From Porphyra umbilicalis (lineage: Eukaryota; Rhodophyta; Bangiophyceae; Bangiales; Bangiaceae), in NCBI GenBank assembly GCA_002049455.2, contig KV918884.1:141331-205330 (forward strand): DNA of 64,000 nucleotides, written 5' to 3'. Position numbers and translations under genes: made by a program. This document shows positions 21,426 to 33,347 of this stretch, piece by piece; the first letter of the stretch is position 1; every line of letters begins with the position of its first letter. The notes under the pieces were generated by a model, which saw only the letters and a list, made by a program, of their open reading frames with translations, made no database searches and had not been told where the DNA came from.

Positions 21426-22211
21426 CTACCTGACTTGGCCGTAGCACCGTTTAGGAGGAGTGCATTTCTTAATAGCCTCGGCAGACAACTGGGTGGAAGT
21501 CTTTAGTGCTGACATGATGGCACCTGTTCTCTCTTGCACTGTGGAGTCTCGGGTGTCTTTGACATTAAAAGAGGCGGTGCTGCTCATCGCGCGCTCCTTC
21601 CTCTTACTCCTGGTCTTTGGGTGGACAATGCCGCAGCTGGTGCAGTGTTCAGTTCCAGGAGCTACTACAGAGTTGAAGAACTTGGCAGCTATACGAAAAT
21701 CAAACACGTCGATGCCCAAAAGTACCTGCACCACGACGTTCTCCTTCGAGTACGCGTCATGGACAGCAACATGTTCTTTGCTCATTGGGAAAATGTCCTT
21801 CACGACATGTCTCAGGAGAGCATCAGGGTTTGCCCCAGAAGGCAAGTAGAAGAGTGGACGTACGGAGAACGTACGGTCATCCGCGCTCAGAGACGTGTAC
21901 GCACCGGAGTACCCCTCTCCGCTTCCACGGCGTCGCTTATTCAAACTGAACTCATCACCGTACAATGAAGCGGACAGAGTGTGTGGGTCTTTCTTCTTCA
22001 GCCGATCTTGGGTTTTCTCAGCGACCTGGTACAGCTCGATCGGCTTTACTGCCGTCAAGAGCGACTGAGAGTCCTTATAGCGCTCGGACGAGCTGCGCGC
22101 AGAACCGACAAACACGACTCCTGAACTCGTGAATCTGAAAAACAGATTGCAATTGTCTGGGGGGCACGACGCCCACGGCTCAGGAGGCTGAAACTCATTA
22201 AGGACCTTCAA
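21426..22211 (-). pseudogene. DNA-transposase-like protein, middle/C-terminal part
   Basis: A 261-residue minus-strand frame. Residues about 85-150 read LYGDEFSLNKRR, YSGAYTSLS, FYLPSGANPDALLRHVV and VQVLLGIDVFD. A Cys pair (HCTSCGIVHPKT) then follows near residue 190. This layout (an acidic GDEF-like turn, a small-residue strand, an LPSGA loop, then a zinc-binding CxxC before a Lys/Arg-rich patch) resembles large tnp2/CACTA-type transposases of protists and fungi. The overlapping plus frames (21460-21849, 21534-21968) are shadows. I rate the family as a guess. A host gene cannot be excluded. Confidence 0.4.
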
Positions 22212-22367
22212 AAGCCTCAGAGAGTCCCCAACTCGGAAAGTGCTCTGTGGAACTTACGATGCGTCGGAGATAGAGAGGTCGCCGTCTGATGCAATCGCTG
22301 CACTTTCCAATTGGGCCTGAAATCTTGTGTTGTCAACTACGGAGACAGAGACAATGCACTCGATACC

Positions 22368-23030
22368 CTACATGTATTCATTTCTGATACAGCCTTTCTT
22401 GAAATTGGAACGAGCCGGCTCCCTGGCCGCCACTGCCTGAAAGAGCTGTACAGGGCGCTCAGCAGTCCCGGCATGTGCATGCGCTTCGCGATGGAACAAA
22501 GCTGCTGTCACTGGGTCGCCAAAGTCTCTGTTTATGAGAACTGAGAACGAAATGCAGGACACAGTAATGTCAGGCAGCTCGCGGGAGGTCTTTCCTTTGC
22601 CAACGGGTAGCTGGCGCATCGTCACCTCGCATCTCAGCGGTGTGACGGAGTTCAACATTTTCTTTCGCAACTGATGTGAGCGCCGCCTCGACGGTCACCT
22701 CTCATAGGGGCTGAATGAATTCTCTACCTCGCGCATAATTTCGTACTGCCGGATTGTAAGATAAGCTCGTCCAAGGATGTAACCAAAGCACAGGAATTCC
22801 CGGCGAGACGCAAACTGTTCAGGTGGTCGTTCCTCTTCACTGGAGATGTCTGTATTGTCTGAGAGACATCCATCAGGCTCAGAGCATGAGGACATGACTA
22901 CATCGTGGAAGCCCTGCGCAGCTGCTGTGTGTGACGGCGTTCCTCCCAAAGGACTCGAGTTCTCCGTCACACAGATGCTGCCAACTCCCCTATGATCGTA
23001 GCTCTCGAACCTGTGGTACACGTGACTCAT
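22368..23030 (-). pseudogene. DNA-transposase-like protein, N-terminal pieces
   Basis: Two minus frames, 23030-22695 and 22670-22368, lie head-to-tail with the frame at 21426-22211. The first reads EFLCFGYILGRAYLTIRQYEIM; the second starts MRKKMLNSVTPLRCEV and contains SCISFSVLINRDFGDP. In tnp2-like transposases a similar helix-rich N-terminus and an LLN...V stretch precede the core. Small frame breaks or introns separate the pieces. Confidence 0.35.
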
Positions 23031-24347
23031 TGCGACTGGAATTGCCGGGGGTCTCCATCGGCAAGATCGACGAACGCGGAGTTTCGAGGCATACGCCTGC
23101 GACGCTTGATCGTTTCGTGATGCACTGCAATTTTGACACCCTCACAGCACGCAGAAGCGCAGTTGGGACCCCGGTAGCAGGCACTTCAACGTAGATCATA
23201 TCAACCGTATTCGGAGGGGGGCGCTCACGGTGCAGGTCTGCGGACGCTGCGACAAAAGATAAAGGCGTCAGCAAATTCGAGAGCGCAGCCTCCGATGCCG
23301 CCTGTTGGCCAGGAATGGTGTCGGAAGCCGAGGCGCCAGCTTGAGTGAATGGCACTCAACCCGAAGGATGACAGAGGGGAGAGACCCGAGAAGACGCGAT
23401 ACGTATCAGACAGGTCAAAGGACGATATGAAGCTTGCTTATGTGCCAAGGACTATCAGAAGCCGAGCAAACATGTCGCCGTGCACTCCGACTGTCCTGTG
23501 GCATGACAAGAGCCCAAAACCGCTCAGCGGCGTGGGCTACATGCTCGCGAGAATCTGGTTCGTCTCTCTGCATAGAGTCCTGAATCTGGCGCCCTGTTTG
23601 AGCGGACCGAACCATCCGAGCAGCGTTCTTCATCTTCGAGCGACGGACGATCGCAGAACTGGAACGTGTGCCGATCTCGAATGCGAACGACAGAAAAATC
23701 GCACAGACAGTCCCAAATACAGTCTGCTTCTCTGCTCTTTGAATGTTCCCGCGGACTCTCCACCGTGCAGTCCGCCTCTGAAGGCCGTTCGCAGACTTCG
23801 ACGTCGCTTCGCGTGACGCCGGTATAACGCCCGAAACGCTGCAAAAGAAACATGTGGGCCCGGTCAGCGTTCGTTTCAAATACACCATCAAGATATCAAA
23901 TTGTAGACCGGCCATACCATCACGAACCGTCGACATCCTCCTGCGGATGAGGCCCCCGTTCTTGGCCAGCGCGCGTGCTCTCACGTACGCCACAGAGTTC
24001 TCACGCGTGAGGTGGGTTGTCGCCATGGACAGTTTCTCAATCCTGCGGCATGGTCAGTTTGTCACCACAGTAGAAGACGCCGTGTATGCCTGGAGAGGCA
24101 TTTTTCCGCCTCCCCGGTACCACCCCCCCGCCGGTGTCACTAACGCTGATGTACAAGCAAGGTACAGACGTGGTTTTCTTTGAGCAATGGGTATGCTCCT
24201 TGGCGCGTTTTGTGACCTCGCTCACGTTCTGCAGCCGCGCATTCCTCGGCTCGTCGTGCCATCTGATGTGAGGACCGCGATTGAACTTCGTTAGTTTTGA
24301 CGGCAGGAGCTACATTGACATCGGCGGTGCCCCAGGAGTTCACTCTG
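23031..24347. other. Stretch with overlapping frames, no firm gene
   Basis: Minus frames at 23355-22990, 24026-23415 and 24225-24037 could extend the transposase-like protein toward its N-terminus (one ends near GVFYCGDKLTMP), but overlapping plus frames of similar length make the strand uncertain. No family is recognised. Confidence 0.3.
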
Positions 24348-24641
24348 CTACCCTCCACCGTGCGTTGTGGCATGTGATAGATGCAGTACACTCTCCCACG
24401 AGACGCCGTTCGCACGACAGCGGCCCAACAGCGCGTTTTCGATGCCATCAAATGGCAGGCCGCGGCGCCGTAGCTCTTCCTTGAGATGATTAACAGTGAC
24501 TCGAGTGGCCGAGGTAGAACAGATGGGAATGTCGCACAGCAACGATTGGGGTGGTGGCTTCGTTAGGTGGTCGGCGCGGGGAGCGGTGTGATGACGCGGT
24601 GAAGTCCGTGCCAGACAAAGGCGTGTGTCGGATCGTCCCAC
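24348..24641 (-). CDS. SAP-motif ORF
   Basis: A 97-residue minus-strand frame. Residues 47-78 read RVTVNHLKEELRRRGLPF and then DGIENALLGRC, which follow the SAP consensus (two helices, Leu pattern, RGL-P turn, Gly, Leu-x-x-R). SAP motifs bind DNA, often AT-rich DNA, and occur in chromatin proteins and in some transposases. It lies just upstream (on the minus strand) of the transposase-like frames, so it may be their N-terminal DNA-binding part. The 3' end overlaps other frames. Confidence 0.45.
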   Translation of the reverse strand: MGRSDTRLCLARTSPRHHTAPRADHLTKPPPQSLLCDIPICSTSATRVTVNHLKEELRRRGLPFDGIENALLGRCRANGVSWESVLHLSHATTHGGG

Positions 24642-25329
24642 CCGACACCCAAACAGACGCCAGTGCAGACTTCCTCATGTATTTGGTCGACCAAAGTGCG
24701 CAGAATCAGACTTGTATAACGTTATATAACGCCCAATCCGTGATTGTTTGATCAGGGCGGCGTTATGATTATGCGAACCGGCGTTATGCGAGTCTGCGGG
24801 CGGGCCAGATCCCAGTTCAGCTCGCAGGATTATTCCGGAGAAAAAGACAGAAGTCGCCCAAGAAAAGCTCCCCGCATTATGCAAGAGAAAGAACCTATAC
24901 CAATCCTGTGATCATTCTGACGTGATATTGGGATCGTCTTTCGAAAAACTCTAGGGACACCTTCGCATCAATCCATCGATCGCTGTGGGATAACTCAGCA
25001 GATACATTGTTGCAGTCTCCCCAAGTTCGGCCGATTCCAATATGACCAGCTGTGCACAAAAGATGCACGACAGCCATCCATCCGGCCGGATTCGACCTCT
25101 CGACCAATCAGAAGTTGAATGGACTGCAGGCTGTCCTGGTCCGGATCGCCCAGAATCGGAAAAACTGCAAAAGTTACAACCTGTCTGCAGGATGGACGTG
25201 GCTGCACGAAAAGGACTGTCCTGTGGAAGCCTCCGCAGACAGTCTCAATTGGGGGCCTGGATCAAATAAGGAAGAGGTCGCAAATCGCTGTGCTGTGCGC
25301 GTTCATGTTATTATCAGTTCACGCCGTCC
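24642..25329. other. Unassigned, AT-balanced flank
   Basis: No gene is seen. Several CGTTAT / ATAACG strings occur at 24717-24790, including the palindromic TAACGTTATATAACG region. Composition changes sharply near 25330, where a C-rich retroelement begins. Confidence 0.4.
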
Positions 25330-26327
25330 GTGCTGTCCCACAGTACTACACATCGGACCGCCAATACGAGCGTCCCTACGTCGAGTCCCTCCCGCGCGCC
25401 CGCGCCACTTTTCCCAGCGTCTTCGGGGCCTTCTCGGTCCCGCCGCCGCTACGCGCCGTTTGCCTCCCGTTCGCGCTGCGCCTTAGCGAACACAACCTCC
25501 CTGCGCTCGACCAAGACAACCGCGGAATCCCCGAGCCCGACCTATTGGACCTCATCCATTCCCGCGTGTACTCGACCGCTCGCACCCTCCGCGTCCGCGA
25601 GCACTGGCAGTCGACCACTTACCGTACTGAGCCCGCCCAGCCCGAAGACACCGCCGTCTCTCGATTTGGTCGCATGATTGCCCGCCTGTCCCAGCTCCAA
25701 TCCCAACTCCTTCCCCGCATCCACACAGCCGCCATGCCAGCCGACAAGATCCTGGATACCGTCCGCGGCGAATGGTTTGCTGCCCCCCGCATCTCCGGCG
25801 CCTCCCACTCCAACCCGCACGAGCTCGCCGCCCACGCCCAGCTAGTCCTGGCGACCGGAACCCCCGGCATCCACTCACCCGCTTCCCTTTCTGCCCCACC
25901 CTCCCCTGATGCCGCGGTCGTCACCGCGTTCCTGACACCCACACCTACAGCCCCGCCCGCTGCTTGCCCGTTCGACACCTCGACCGGCGACACGACCAGC
26001 CCCGACGACTCCGCCCCCAACGAGGTCTTCAACGTCCTCCGACTCTTCCGCGGCGGCGCCGACCGGCCCCACCGAACCGAGAAATCCCCCGTCTTCCCGT
26101 ACCGCGGCCTAGACCCTGCCAACCCCTGCCGATTCTGCAGCGGCACCAACCATCTCGCCCGCACCTGCCCGTCCCTCCGCCCCTCCAAGCCCGCCGCCCC
26201 GGCCGCCGCCCGCTTCGCCTTTCCGAACACCACCTCCGCTGTCCTGCCGCGCTCACCCACGCCGTCCCCAGCCTTCCCCGCCTACAACCCGCCCCCGACC
26301 AACCCCATTGACTGCGACAGTGCTTGA
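25330..26327 (+). pseudogene. gag of element 2
   Basis: The frame open from 25119 to 26327 becomes C-rich and coding-like from about 25330. Helical capsid-like sequence is followed by a Pro/Thr-rich linker and a zinc knuckle, CRFCSGTNHLARTC (C-x2-C-x4-H-x4-C, about 26128-26169), then a Pro/Ala-rich tail ending with TGA at 26325. The residues before 25330 have a different composition and probably belong to the flanking DNA. Confidence 0.65.
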
Positions 26328-26330
26328 TCC

Positions 26331-26860
26331 CTTCCCGTCAATCCCGTCTCCGCCGTCTACTTCGCGCCCGAGGCCGACATCTCAACCGCCGTCGCCGACA
26401 TCGGCACTCCCGACGACATCTTCGGGGACTCGTCGCTCCGCCACCACCCCCAAGTCGCGACCCCCCCCCTCAAGCGCTCCACTACCCGCTACGCTCTCGG
26501 CCACGACGTCCCACCTTCCATCGGCCGCCTATCCCTACGCCTCACGACAGCCGACACGTCCGGCCGCGCCATCTTCTTCGACCTCCCCGATGTCCACATC
26601 CTCCGCCACGCCGCCGTCTCCCTCCTTCTCGGCATCAACTCCCACAAGCGCCTCAACATGATCGTCGACGCCGCAAGCAGTATAATGATTTTCTGCCGCG
26701 GCCGCCGCCCCATCCTTTGCCTCGTCCAACGCGGCCAACTCACGCTGACCTCGCCCCAAGCTTCGTCACCTTCCTCCACGCATTCCCTCCTACGACCTTT
26801 ACGCCCACCGAAGTTGCCACCCTCCGAGACGTTGCCCGCTCCTGCGTACCCTGCCAATAA
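26331..26860 (+). pseudogene. Protease and integrase zinc region of element 2
   Basis: In the phase after gag, ADIGTPDD and later SLLLGINSHKRLNMI resemble an aspartic protease (a late LLG-I motif before a flexible linker). A frame change then leads to FTPTEVATLRDVARSCVPC, the His/Cys region before the integrase core, ending at TAA near 26858. The exact frame joins are uncertain. Confidence 0.45.
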
Positions 26861-27560
26861 TTCGCCCACCTACCCTGCCGCTTGCGCCGCGCCATTTCGC
26901 CCCGCCCGCTCACCTTTGACAGGATCATCGCCCTCGACACGTTCCAATTCCGCGCCGACTCGCCCAAGGTCGTCAACATCATTTGCCTCCACAACGACTT
27001 TGGCCAAGGCCGCCTCGTCCGCTCCATGTATGGCTACCACGCGTTTGCCTTCCTGTACATGACTTGGGTTTGCTTTTGAGTCAGCCCCGACACTATCATG
27101 ACTGACCGCGGCACGGAACCCGAGAAAGATGCCTTGATCAACTCCCTCCAATCCATGGGCGTACAGCAGCGCCCCATTCCCACCAAAGCCCCTTGGGGCA
27201 TTGGACGCAACAAGCGCCACCCCGGACCCATCCGCAACGCCTACATCCGCATCACCGCGGTGACGCCCGCCCTGGCCCCCGAACTCGCCCTCGCTATGGC
27301 CTACAAACCACGCAATGACGCCCCTCGCGCTCATGGCTCTCCACCCACCACCGCAGTCACCGGAGAGGCCCCCCGCCTCCTCATCGGCGGCAACCACTGT
27401 ACTGACCCAGCAATAGCTGCCCGCCACCGCGCCATGCAATCCGCCCGTGCCACAATGGAAGCCCACAGCGCCGCCGACCGCCAAAGCGGCGCTCTCTCCC
27501 ACACGGGCACAGCCGTCCCATTCGTCGAAGTCGAACAAGCCCTCTGGTGGCACCGCGACC
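26861..27560 (+). pseudogene. Integrase core of element 2
   Basis: FDRIIALDTFQF gives the first Asp and IMTDRGTE the second. VQQRPIPTKAPWGIGRNKR lies where the catalytic Glu region (normally PW-x-N-G-x-x-E) should be, with Asn in place of Glu. A TGA at 27077 interrupts the core. Inactive as it stands. Confidence 0.55.
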
Positions 27561-28600
27561 TCCAAGGATGGCTCCGCGGCTCCGTCCACTCCCTCAACGG
27601 GAAGACCGTGTTCTTTTGCCACAACGGCCGCCTCTTTTCCTCGCATGATTCCCGCACAAAGCCCGACGTCTCCCGCCGACCGCCTTCTTTGCACGTTTGG
27701 CCCGCGCTGCCCGTCTCCACCTCCACTGCCGCAATCCACACGCACACGCTGGACCTGCCCGCTCTTCCTCCCCTCCCCGCCCACTCCTGCGTCTCCCTCG
27801 CCTCGTCGCGCAGCCCCAAAATCCCGTCCCACCCTCGCTGGGACACCGCCAAGGCCACCGAGCTCGCCGCCATCTACTGCAAGACCTCCCTGCCCTTCTC
27901 CCGCGTTCCCGCTAACCAGCAATTCTTCCATGACCTCTGGCGCGTCACACACAAGGCCAACCGCGGCACTGGCAAGCCGGCGGAACTCGCTCGCTTCTGC
28001 GTTGCCGGAAACCGCGACTGGCACAAGCACAACATCGTCGCCACCTTTCCCTTCATGCCCTCTCGCTCCATCGGCGCCGTCGTCGCCGCCTCCGTCATCC
28101 TCTCCTTCTTCCTACACACCGAGGACTTCCTCCGTGCCTACCTACAAAGCGACTGCCTCGCCGAACCCGTCCACGTCTGGGCGCTTCCTGAGGCCGGGGA
28201 GCCCGACAACACCCTCTGGGCCTTCCACCGCGGCATGTTCGGCAAAAACGACTGAGGCCGCCACTTCCACTTTCTCACCCAGTCCCGCTTCCTCACCATC
28301 CCCAACATCACCCTGGGCTCCACCTTTGATACCATCTACCTCGTGTCGCTCCACGGCGCCATCTCCACGTACGTCGACGACACGCTCATTGCCGGCGACG
28401 TCCACTTCCTCTTGTTCGTCGGCGCCATCCTCAAATCCTACTCCACCTATCGCCCCGACGACGGCACCATCCAATTCGCGGGCATCAATTCCCGCTCCGA
28501 CACCACTGGCGTCCATTGCGACACCGGCCCCTACGCCGCCTCCATCACCCAGCTCGAACTCTCGCCCCCGCTATCATCCGCATTCGCTGACCCCAAGTCC
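27561..28600 (+). pseudogene. Reverse transcriptase of element 2
   Basis: The frame from 27098 reads the copia RT entry (NRDWHKHNIVATFPFMPSR), FFLHTEDFLRAYLQSD (catalytic Asp region) and LWAFHRGMFGKND. A TGA follows at 28253, then the frame continues to ISTYVDDTLIAGD with the YVDD box at 28370-28381. The catalytic residues are intact, but the frame is not. Confidence 0.75.
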
Positions 28601-29348
28601 CTTCACACCTTTGGCTGCCAAGCTCCTCTGGGTCGGCCGCGTTGCCCGCCCGGACGTCCTGACCAACGCCACGCAGCTCGCCAATATGCCCAATCCGACG
28701 GGCGCCGACGCCCGCCGCGCCAACGACACGCTCGCCGCACTCGCCCGCATGCCTGTCTCGCTCCACTACCCCAGGCTCCATTCCGCCTCCCTTCAAGTCT
28801 CCGTCTTCGCCTTCTACTCCGGCCCCGTCTGCTCGCCTCGCCCCAAGCGCGAAGTCGGCTACCTCATTGGCCTGGTCGACTCCTCCCATCGTTTATTCTT
28901 CCGGTAATGGGCCTCTCACCGCCCCCACCGCGTGTGCCGCGGCTCCTGTGCCGGGGACCTCCTCGCCCTCGTCAGAGCCGTAGCCGCTGCTCTCGACGTC
29001 CGCCTTCTCCTCCATGACCTCCTTTCACGCTGCGTCCCCATGGCCGCCTACACCGACTTGTCCGCGGATTACGACCTGATCACGTCCTTCAAAGACCCCA
29101 CCGACATGACCGGCAAGAACAACGTGTTTACGCTCCGATGCGCACTGCTTAACGGCACCATCCGCACACTGCACCTCGTCCACGGCGCTCACAACTCCGC
29201 TGATGCACTCTTCAAGCCGACGTTCGCCCGCCCAGCTCCCAACGTCCTCAACGAGGCCCTCTCTACCGGCATGTTGCGATCCGTGATTCGCGCCCACACG
29301 ACCTCAGCCGACTTATGCAACGCCCCTCCCTCCAGCGCCGAGGCCTAG
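28601..29348 (+). pseudogene. RNase H end of element 2 pol
   Basis: After a frame change near 28590 the sequence reads KLLWVGRVARPDVLTNATQL and then, after TAA at 28905, MAAYTDLSADYDLITSF and GAHNSADALFKP, the RNase H and terminal tether motifs of copia-type pol. It ends with TAG at 29346. Confidence 0.6.
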
Positions 29349-29389
29349 CGCCGCCCGTCCGGCCCGCCTCCTCTCCCCGCTAACGAGGG

Positions 29390-29730
29390 GGGAGTTTGCC
29401 GCCCGACGACCGCGCCCCACCTGCCTCGCCCTCAACCCGGATGCCTGTGCCTAGCTTTCCTCGCCTGACCCTCCCCCCCCTTCTGTTTTCCACATCCACC
29501 CACGTGGCCTTGCCGACACCACATCGACTTGGCCGCGGTGACATCCCCCCTCGACTCGCCCACGACCGGGAAGTGTGCAACGACTGGCCCACATTCCCCT
29601 CGCCAGCAAGTTTTCGTTAACTCGTTGATATTTCGCCCGAATCTCTCGATTGATCTCATTTTCTTTATAAACCGCTGCCGCCGCCGGACCACCTCCGTCC
29701 GCGGCGCAGTGGAGCCGAACCCGGTGACCT
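29390..29730 (+). repeat. Probable 3' LTR of element 2
   Basis: It follows a purine run at about 29383-29394. It contains a TATA-like TTTATAAACC at about 29663-29672 and is GC-rich until about 29730, where composition returns to that of the flank. No partner LTR lies in the window, so the ends cannot be fixed. Confidence 0.4.
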
Positions 29731-30689
29731 TACATGATAGTGTTTTCGTGCCAAAAGCGTGCGCGCACGCGTGCGATATAATCCAGAAATCGGCGCGAAC
29801 GAATGTGTGAAGGCCTCTTCTCGTGTCGGAGCGCTATGTTCAAGAGACGTATCCCAGGGCCACACGCCAAAGAGTCGTCGCCCATGAGCCATTTTTCCCA
29901 CCAGGCCTCAACCGGCGGAGTGCGACACGGTGGTCAAGACAGTACGATCGGGCGCTTCCTCCCCTGCACTGTGTGGCGGTATGAAATTCCCGAGAAAAAG
30001 TGAGATCTTTTCTTTCATTATAAATACGGAGGAGTTATTTGGATTCGACCGCATCCAACTCTGCCGACTTTCCTGCAGAAGAGTCCCAGAAATGTGTCAA
30101 ACAATCGCAAAGATTTTCTTCCCAATCCGCTCGAGTCGTCCTGTACATCGTATTTGTAACTTACGGGGTCCAATCCGACAATCAGACTTGTCTTGGATGG
30201 CGGATGGTCCTGAGATCAGACCAGGAACAGTTTTCCGGATTTTTTCTTGAACTATACCGCGGCGTATCCGGTGGCATGGTCCCTGGACCAGACGACAAAT
30301 ATATCCGTGCGCGCGTTGCACCGACTGGTCTAGCGTTCGAACAAGATCCGATCACCAACCGGTACCCGTAAAATGAGTACGCGGACGGGTTCCAGTCTGT
30401 GTTGAGAGCCCGGCGACAGCCTTGACGAGTGATAGCAGTGTCGTCACGCGATAAGCACACACTCAGGATAAGTTCAGAACTACGTCAGTGCCTGACATTA
30501 CTGACAAAGCACAGGTATAGCTGAGAATAAGTCCTGCAGATAAAGCAGCAGGACAGCCTTTGAAAAGATCCTGTCGACAGTTAGTATTTTGATTCATCCG
30601 ATCGCTTTCTGTTTTTCCTGGAGATCTGCCGCCTGGAATGCCACCAGGACAGACTTCGGAACAGTCCTGTCGACAGATATTATGTTTAT
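29731..30689. other. Unassigned stretch with short direct repeats
   Basis: No recognised gene. Two copies of a string ending in a PstI/SalI-like CCTGTCGACAG lie about 96 bp apart (AGGACAG at 30550 and 30646). A diverged third copy lies beyond the family B element (about 31171-31222) and a fragment at 39353-39376. They look like a short tandem repeat. Confidence 0.45.
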
Positions 30690-31145
30690 GTATTGCTGAC
30701 CTCCGAAAAATGGCGGTTGCAGAGTGGTTGCAATCATTCAACAGAGTGCGTGGACCAATTGAAAGGCTAGGAATCACGTGAGTTCCTTTCGCAGTCTCAT
30801 CATGCAGCTCTGCGTGCTGGAAACGCACATCAGGATCTCAACAAATCTGAAGAAAATTTGTTGATCTCATGACAAATCACACGTCTGGCCCACAACCCTC
30901 TCCATGCCCTCTTGAGGACCGAGAAAGCGGCCCAAAAATCTCAGAAAATCTCATTGTGGGTTGCAATGGCTCTGCGTGACCCCTGCAAGACACGTTGATT
31001 GGCTTGCAAGATTACTGGCGGCAACTCTCAGCCAACAGTGCAATCCTAGCTTGTCGAACAGCCAATCCGGCTCCATTTTTATGCTGTGTCGTCGGCTCTG
31101 CCTCCATTCTCTCTGCAACCGCAATATTTTGGAGTACAGCAATGT
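30690..31145. mobile_element. Small inverted-repeat DNA element, family B, copy 2
   Basis: Reverse-complement copy of 20589-21046. The ends read ATTGCTGACCTCCGAAAAAT then GGCGGTTGCAGAG on the left, and the inverse of ATTGCTGTACTCCAAAATAT then TGCGGTTGCAGAG on the right. It is non-coding, and open frames inside it match in both copies only because of the shared ancestry. Confidence 0.7.
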
Positions 31146-33347
31146 CAGACTGCTTCATGCTTTTCTGGAGATCTGCCGTCTGAAAGATCGGGAGGACAGC
31201 TCTTGGAACGATTCTGTCCACAGCTGTTGTCATTTTCCATCAGATGTTCTATGTTGATGACGCTCATGTCTTCTATACGACAATTTGCCAGAAAAAGCAA
31301 GGAAGATTATGTCGGGAAATTCAAGGCAGATTATGCCGGAAAAAATAATGGAAAAACGGTGGAAACGAGGAAAAATGGGACATGCATGGACAAAAAGAAA
31401 TCGAAACAGAGGTCAAGAAAATGGAGGAAAAAAACGACTATGGGTACCACATAGGCCAAGAAAACGTCAGCCACAGTAGGTCAAAGATCGTGTTCGATTT
31501 CGTCGACATGGAGCAGTCGTCCGTGTCAGCGTGCTGGATCATATGAAACTCGCTTCAAGCAGGCCCATCGGAATGAGTTAGTCAGGTTCCTCGTCTGAGA
31601 GATCAGCATCTCCAGCCTTAAGGTCCTCCAACTCATCCCGCATGCTCCGCACAAAGCCCTTGCGAGCCTCGTGGCTCTCTGGTCCCAAAATCTTGGGGTA
31701 CTCTGCCATATCAACGTAGCTTTTCAGACAGGCGGCTCCGGCTGCTCGCACAGAGGTCCACACTTCGCTGGCGTCCAGAAACAGAAGCTCAGCAATGATG
31801 GCCACCGCCGCTCCGTTCATTTCAAGCGCGAGGACCAACTCGTTGCGGCCGTCCTTCAGTCTCAGTAGCTAACCAACGCCTGGACTCTCAGCTTGCGCGC
31901 CGGCAGCATAGGCACCCGAAACGTCTGAAGCAAGCACCACGAGCTCCATGGACGCCTCCTATATTCACCGTCCACGTTATCTCCCAAGGTGCGATACGCG
32001 AGCAGCCGAGCAGAGCTGCGTCGCCTGTTGCAGCGAGTACGAAGACCCTACTTCAGAGTCATTTTCATAGAACGTCGATGGCCCGACCAGCCACTTGTGT
32101 TGTAGTTCATCTGGTTTGCATACTTCTCAACCGCTTGGGTCAAAACGGATCGGAGAGGGCGAGTACAGTCTCTGTTGGGGCCTACGGTTGTCCAGGAGTT
32201 GCCAGCCGTGAGAGGCAAATCTGTTTGTGCGATTTGGCGGTTTTTCCATTCGTTTCGGGGCTCACAGCTCCATTGCAAATCTTCCTTAACTTGGCCTGTG
32301 CGTATCGCGAAAAAGGAACACTCAGGTCATTCTGGTACAGCAAAATATGCAACACGTCGACAGCAGAGCACGAGTCCGACGACGATGTGTACTGGTCAGA
32401 AACGGTGCGATTCGTGGTACGATAGTCACAGATTACAGAGGAGCTCTCTCTCATACCATGGGCCAAAAGCTATCGAGTCAGGTGGTCGACGAACTCCATG
32501 TGTAGTCCAAACACTAGTGAATAGGGCACCACTGACACATGGGGATGGCGGCGGAGCATCAGGAGCTTCATCAGCCCCTCTACTCGGTGTCACTTCGAAG
32601 CGCAAGATGCCGTCTCGTTCAACGTTTGTCCTCGCGTAAGCGTCTCGTCGTCTCAGTCCATCTATGGGCTCCGCAGCCGCGAAAGTACATCAGTTAACGT
32701 GTGTGTTTTCCCCAGCGCAACAGATTCTCAGTGAAAGTAGGTCGCCGTGCAACCGTAACAGGTCCTCAGTAAACGGGCAGTACTCTGAGGAGCAGGGAAG
32801 ACAGTGCCACTACAACACGTTTGAGATCTGTCCAAGAGAGGATGTACGCACACAGCGCACACAGCGGACCGGTTGGATGCAGGCGGCGCTCGGCGGAGCT
32901 GCACCGCAGTTGATATCCTGAGCAGGCACAGGTATCCTGGAAAAGTCAGATACAGCGCGAGGGCGACGCATGCTGCTGATCTGCGGCAGGAGATGCGGTT
33001 CGCCACGACCACAAATGTACGTATTTTCCTTTGCGGGTAGTATTTATCACGAGCATTAGAAGCACAAGTCGATGCAAGGAGCCCATATGTTCTAGTCGAG
33101 CGGGCCGGTCGGGCGAGGCCAAGGATCCCGTACGTGCTGCATGCGAAGCGGGCCGGCTTGACTGTTCGATTTTCGTTCGCCACCCCACCGATGGGTGCGT
33201 GTGAAGCTAGTGCCGATTGCCCACGCGGGCGATCGCGCTGTTATGGTACCGCGGACTGTGTCCCTCCATCTGAGGCCAACCGCTGGGATTTAAGAGTGGC
33301 CGCCACGCAGGGTGGGCGGTCTTCTTTGAGAATTTCGGTCTGTCTCT
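31146..33347. other. Unassigned stretch
   Basis: 31280-31460 is purine-rich on the plus strand. A minus frame at 31838-31578 (86 residues, acidic C-terminus ELEDLKAGDADLSDEEPD) has ordinary composition and could be the end of a host gene. Minus frames 32466-32182 and 32278-32048 and the plus frame 32175-32639 overlap and cannot be ranked. No family is recognised. Confidence 0.35.

Larger units (their letters stand above)
25330..29730 (+). mobile_element. Decayed Ty1/copia-type element, C-biased (element 2)
   Basis: The order gag, protease, integrase, reverse transcriptase, RNase H on the plus strand is that of Ty1/copia elements. Third codon positions are strongly C-biased, unlike the flanks. 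Several stops and at least one frame change break pol. A purine run (GAGGGGGGAG) near 29386 is followed by a possible 3' LTR. No matching 5' LTR is present before 25330, so the element is truncated on the left. Confidence 0.75.
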
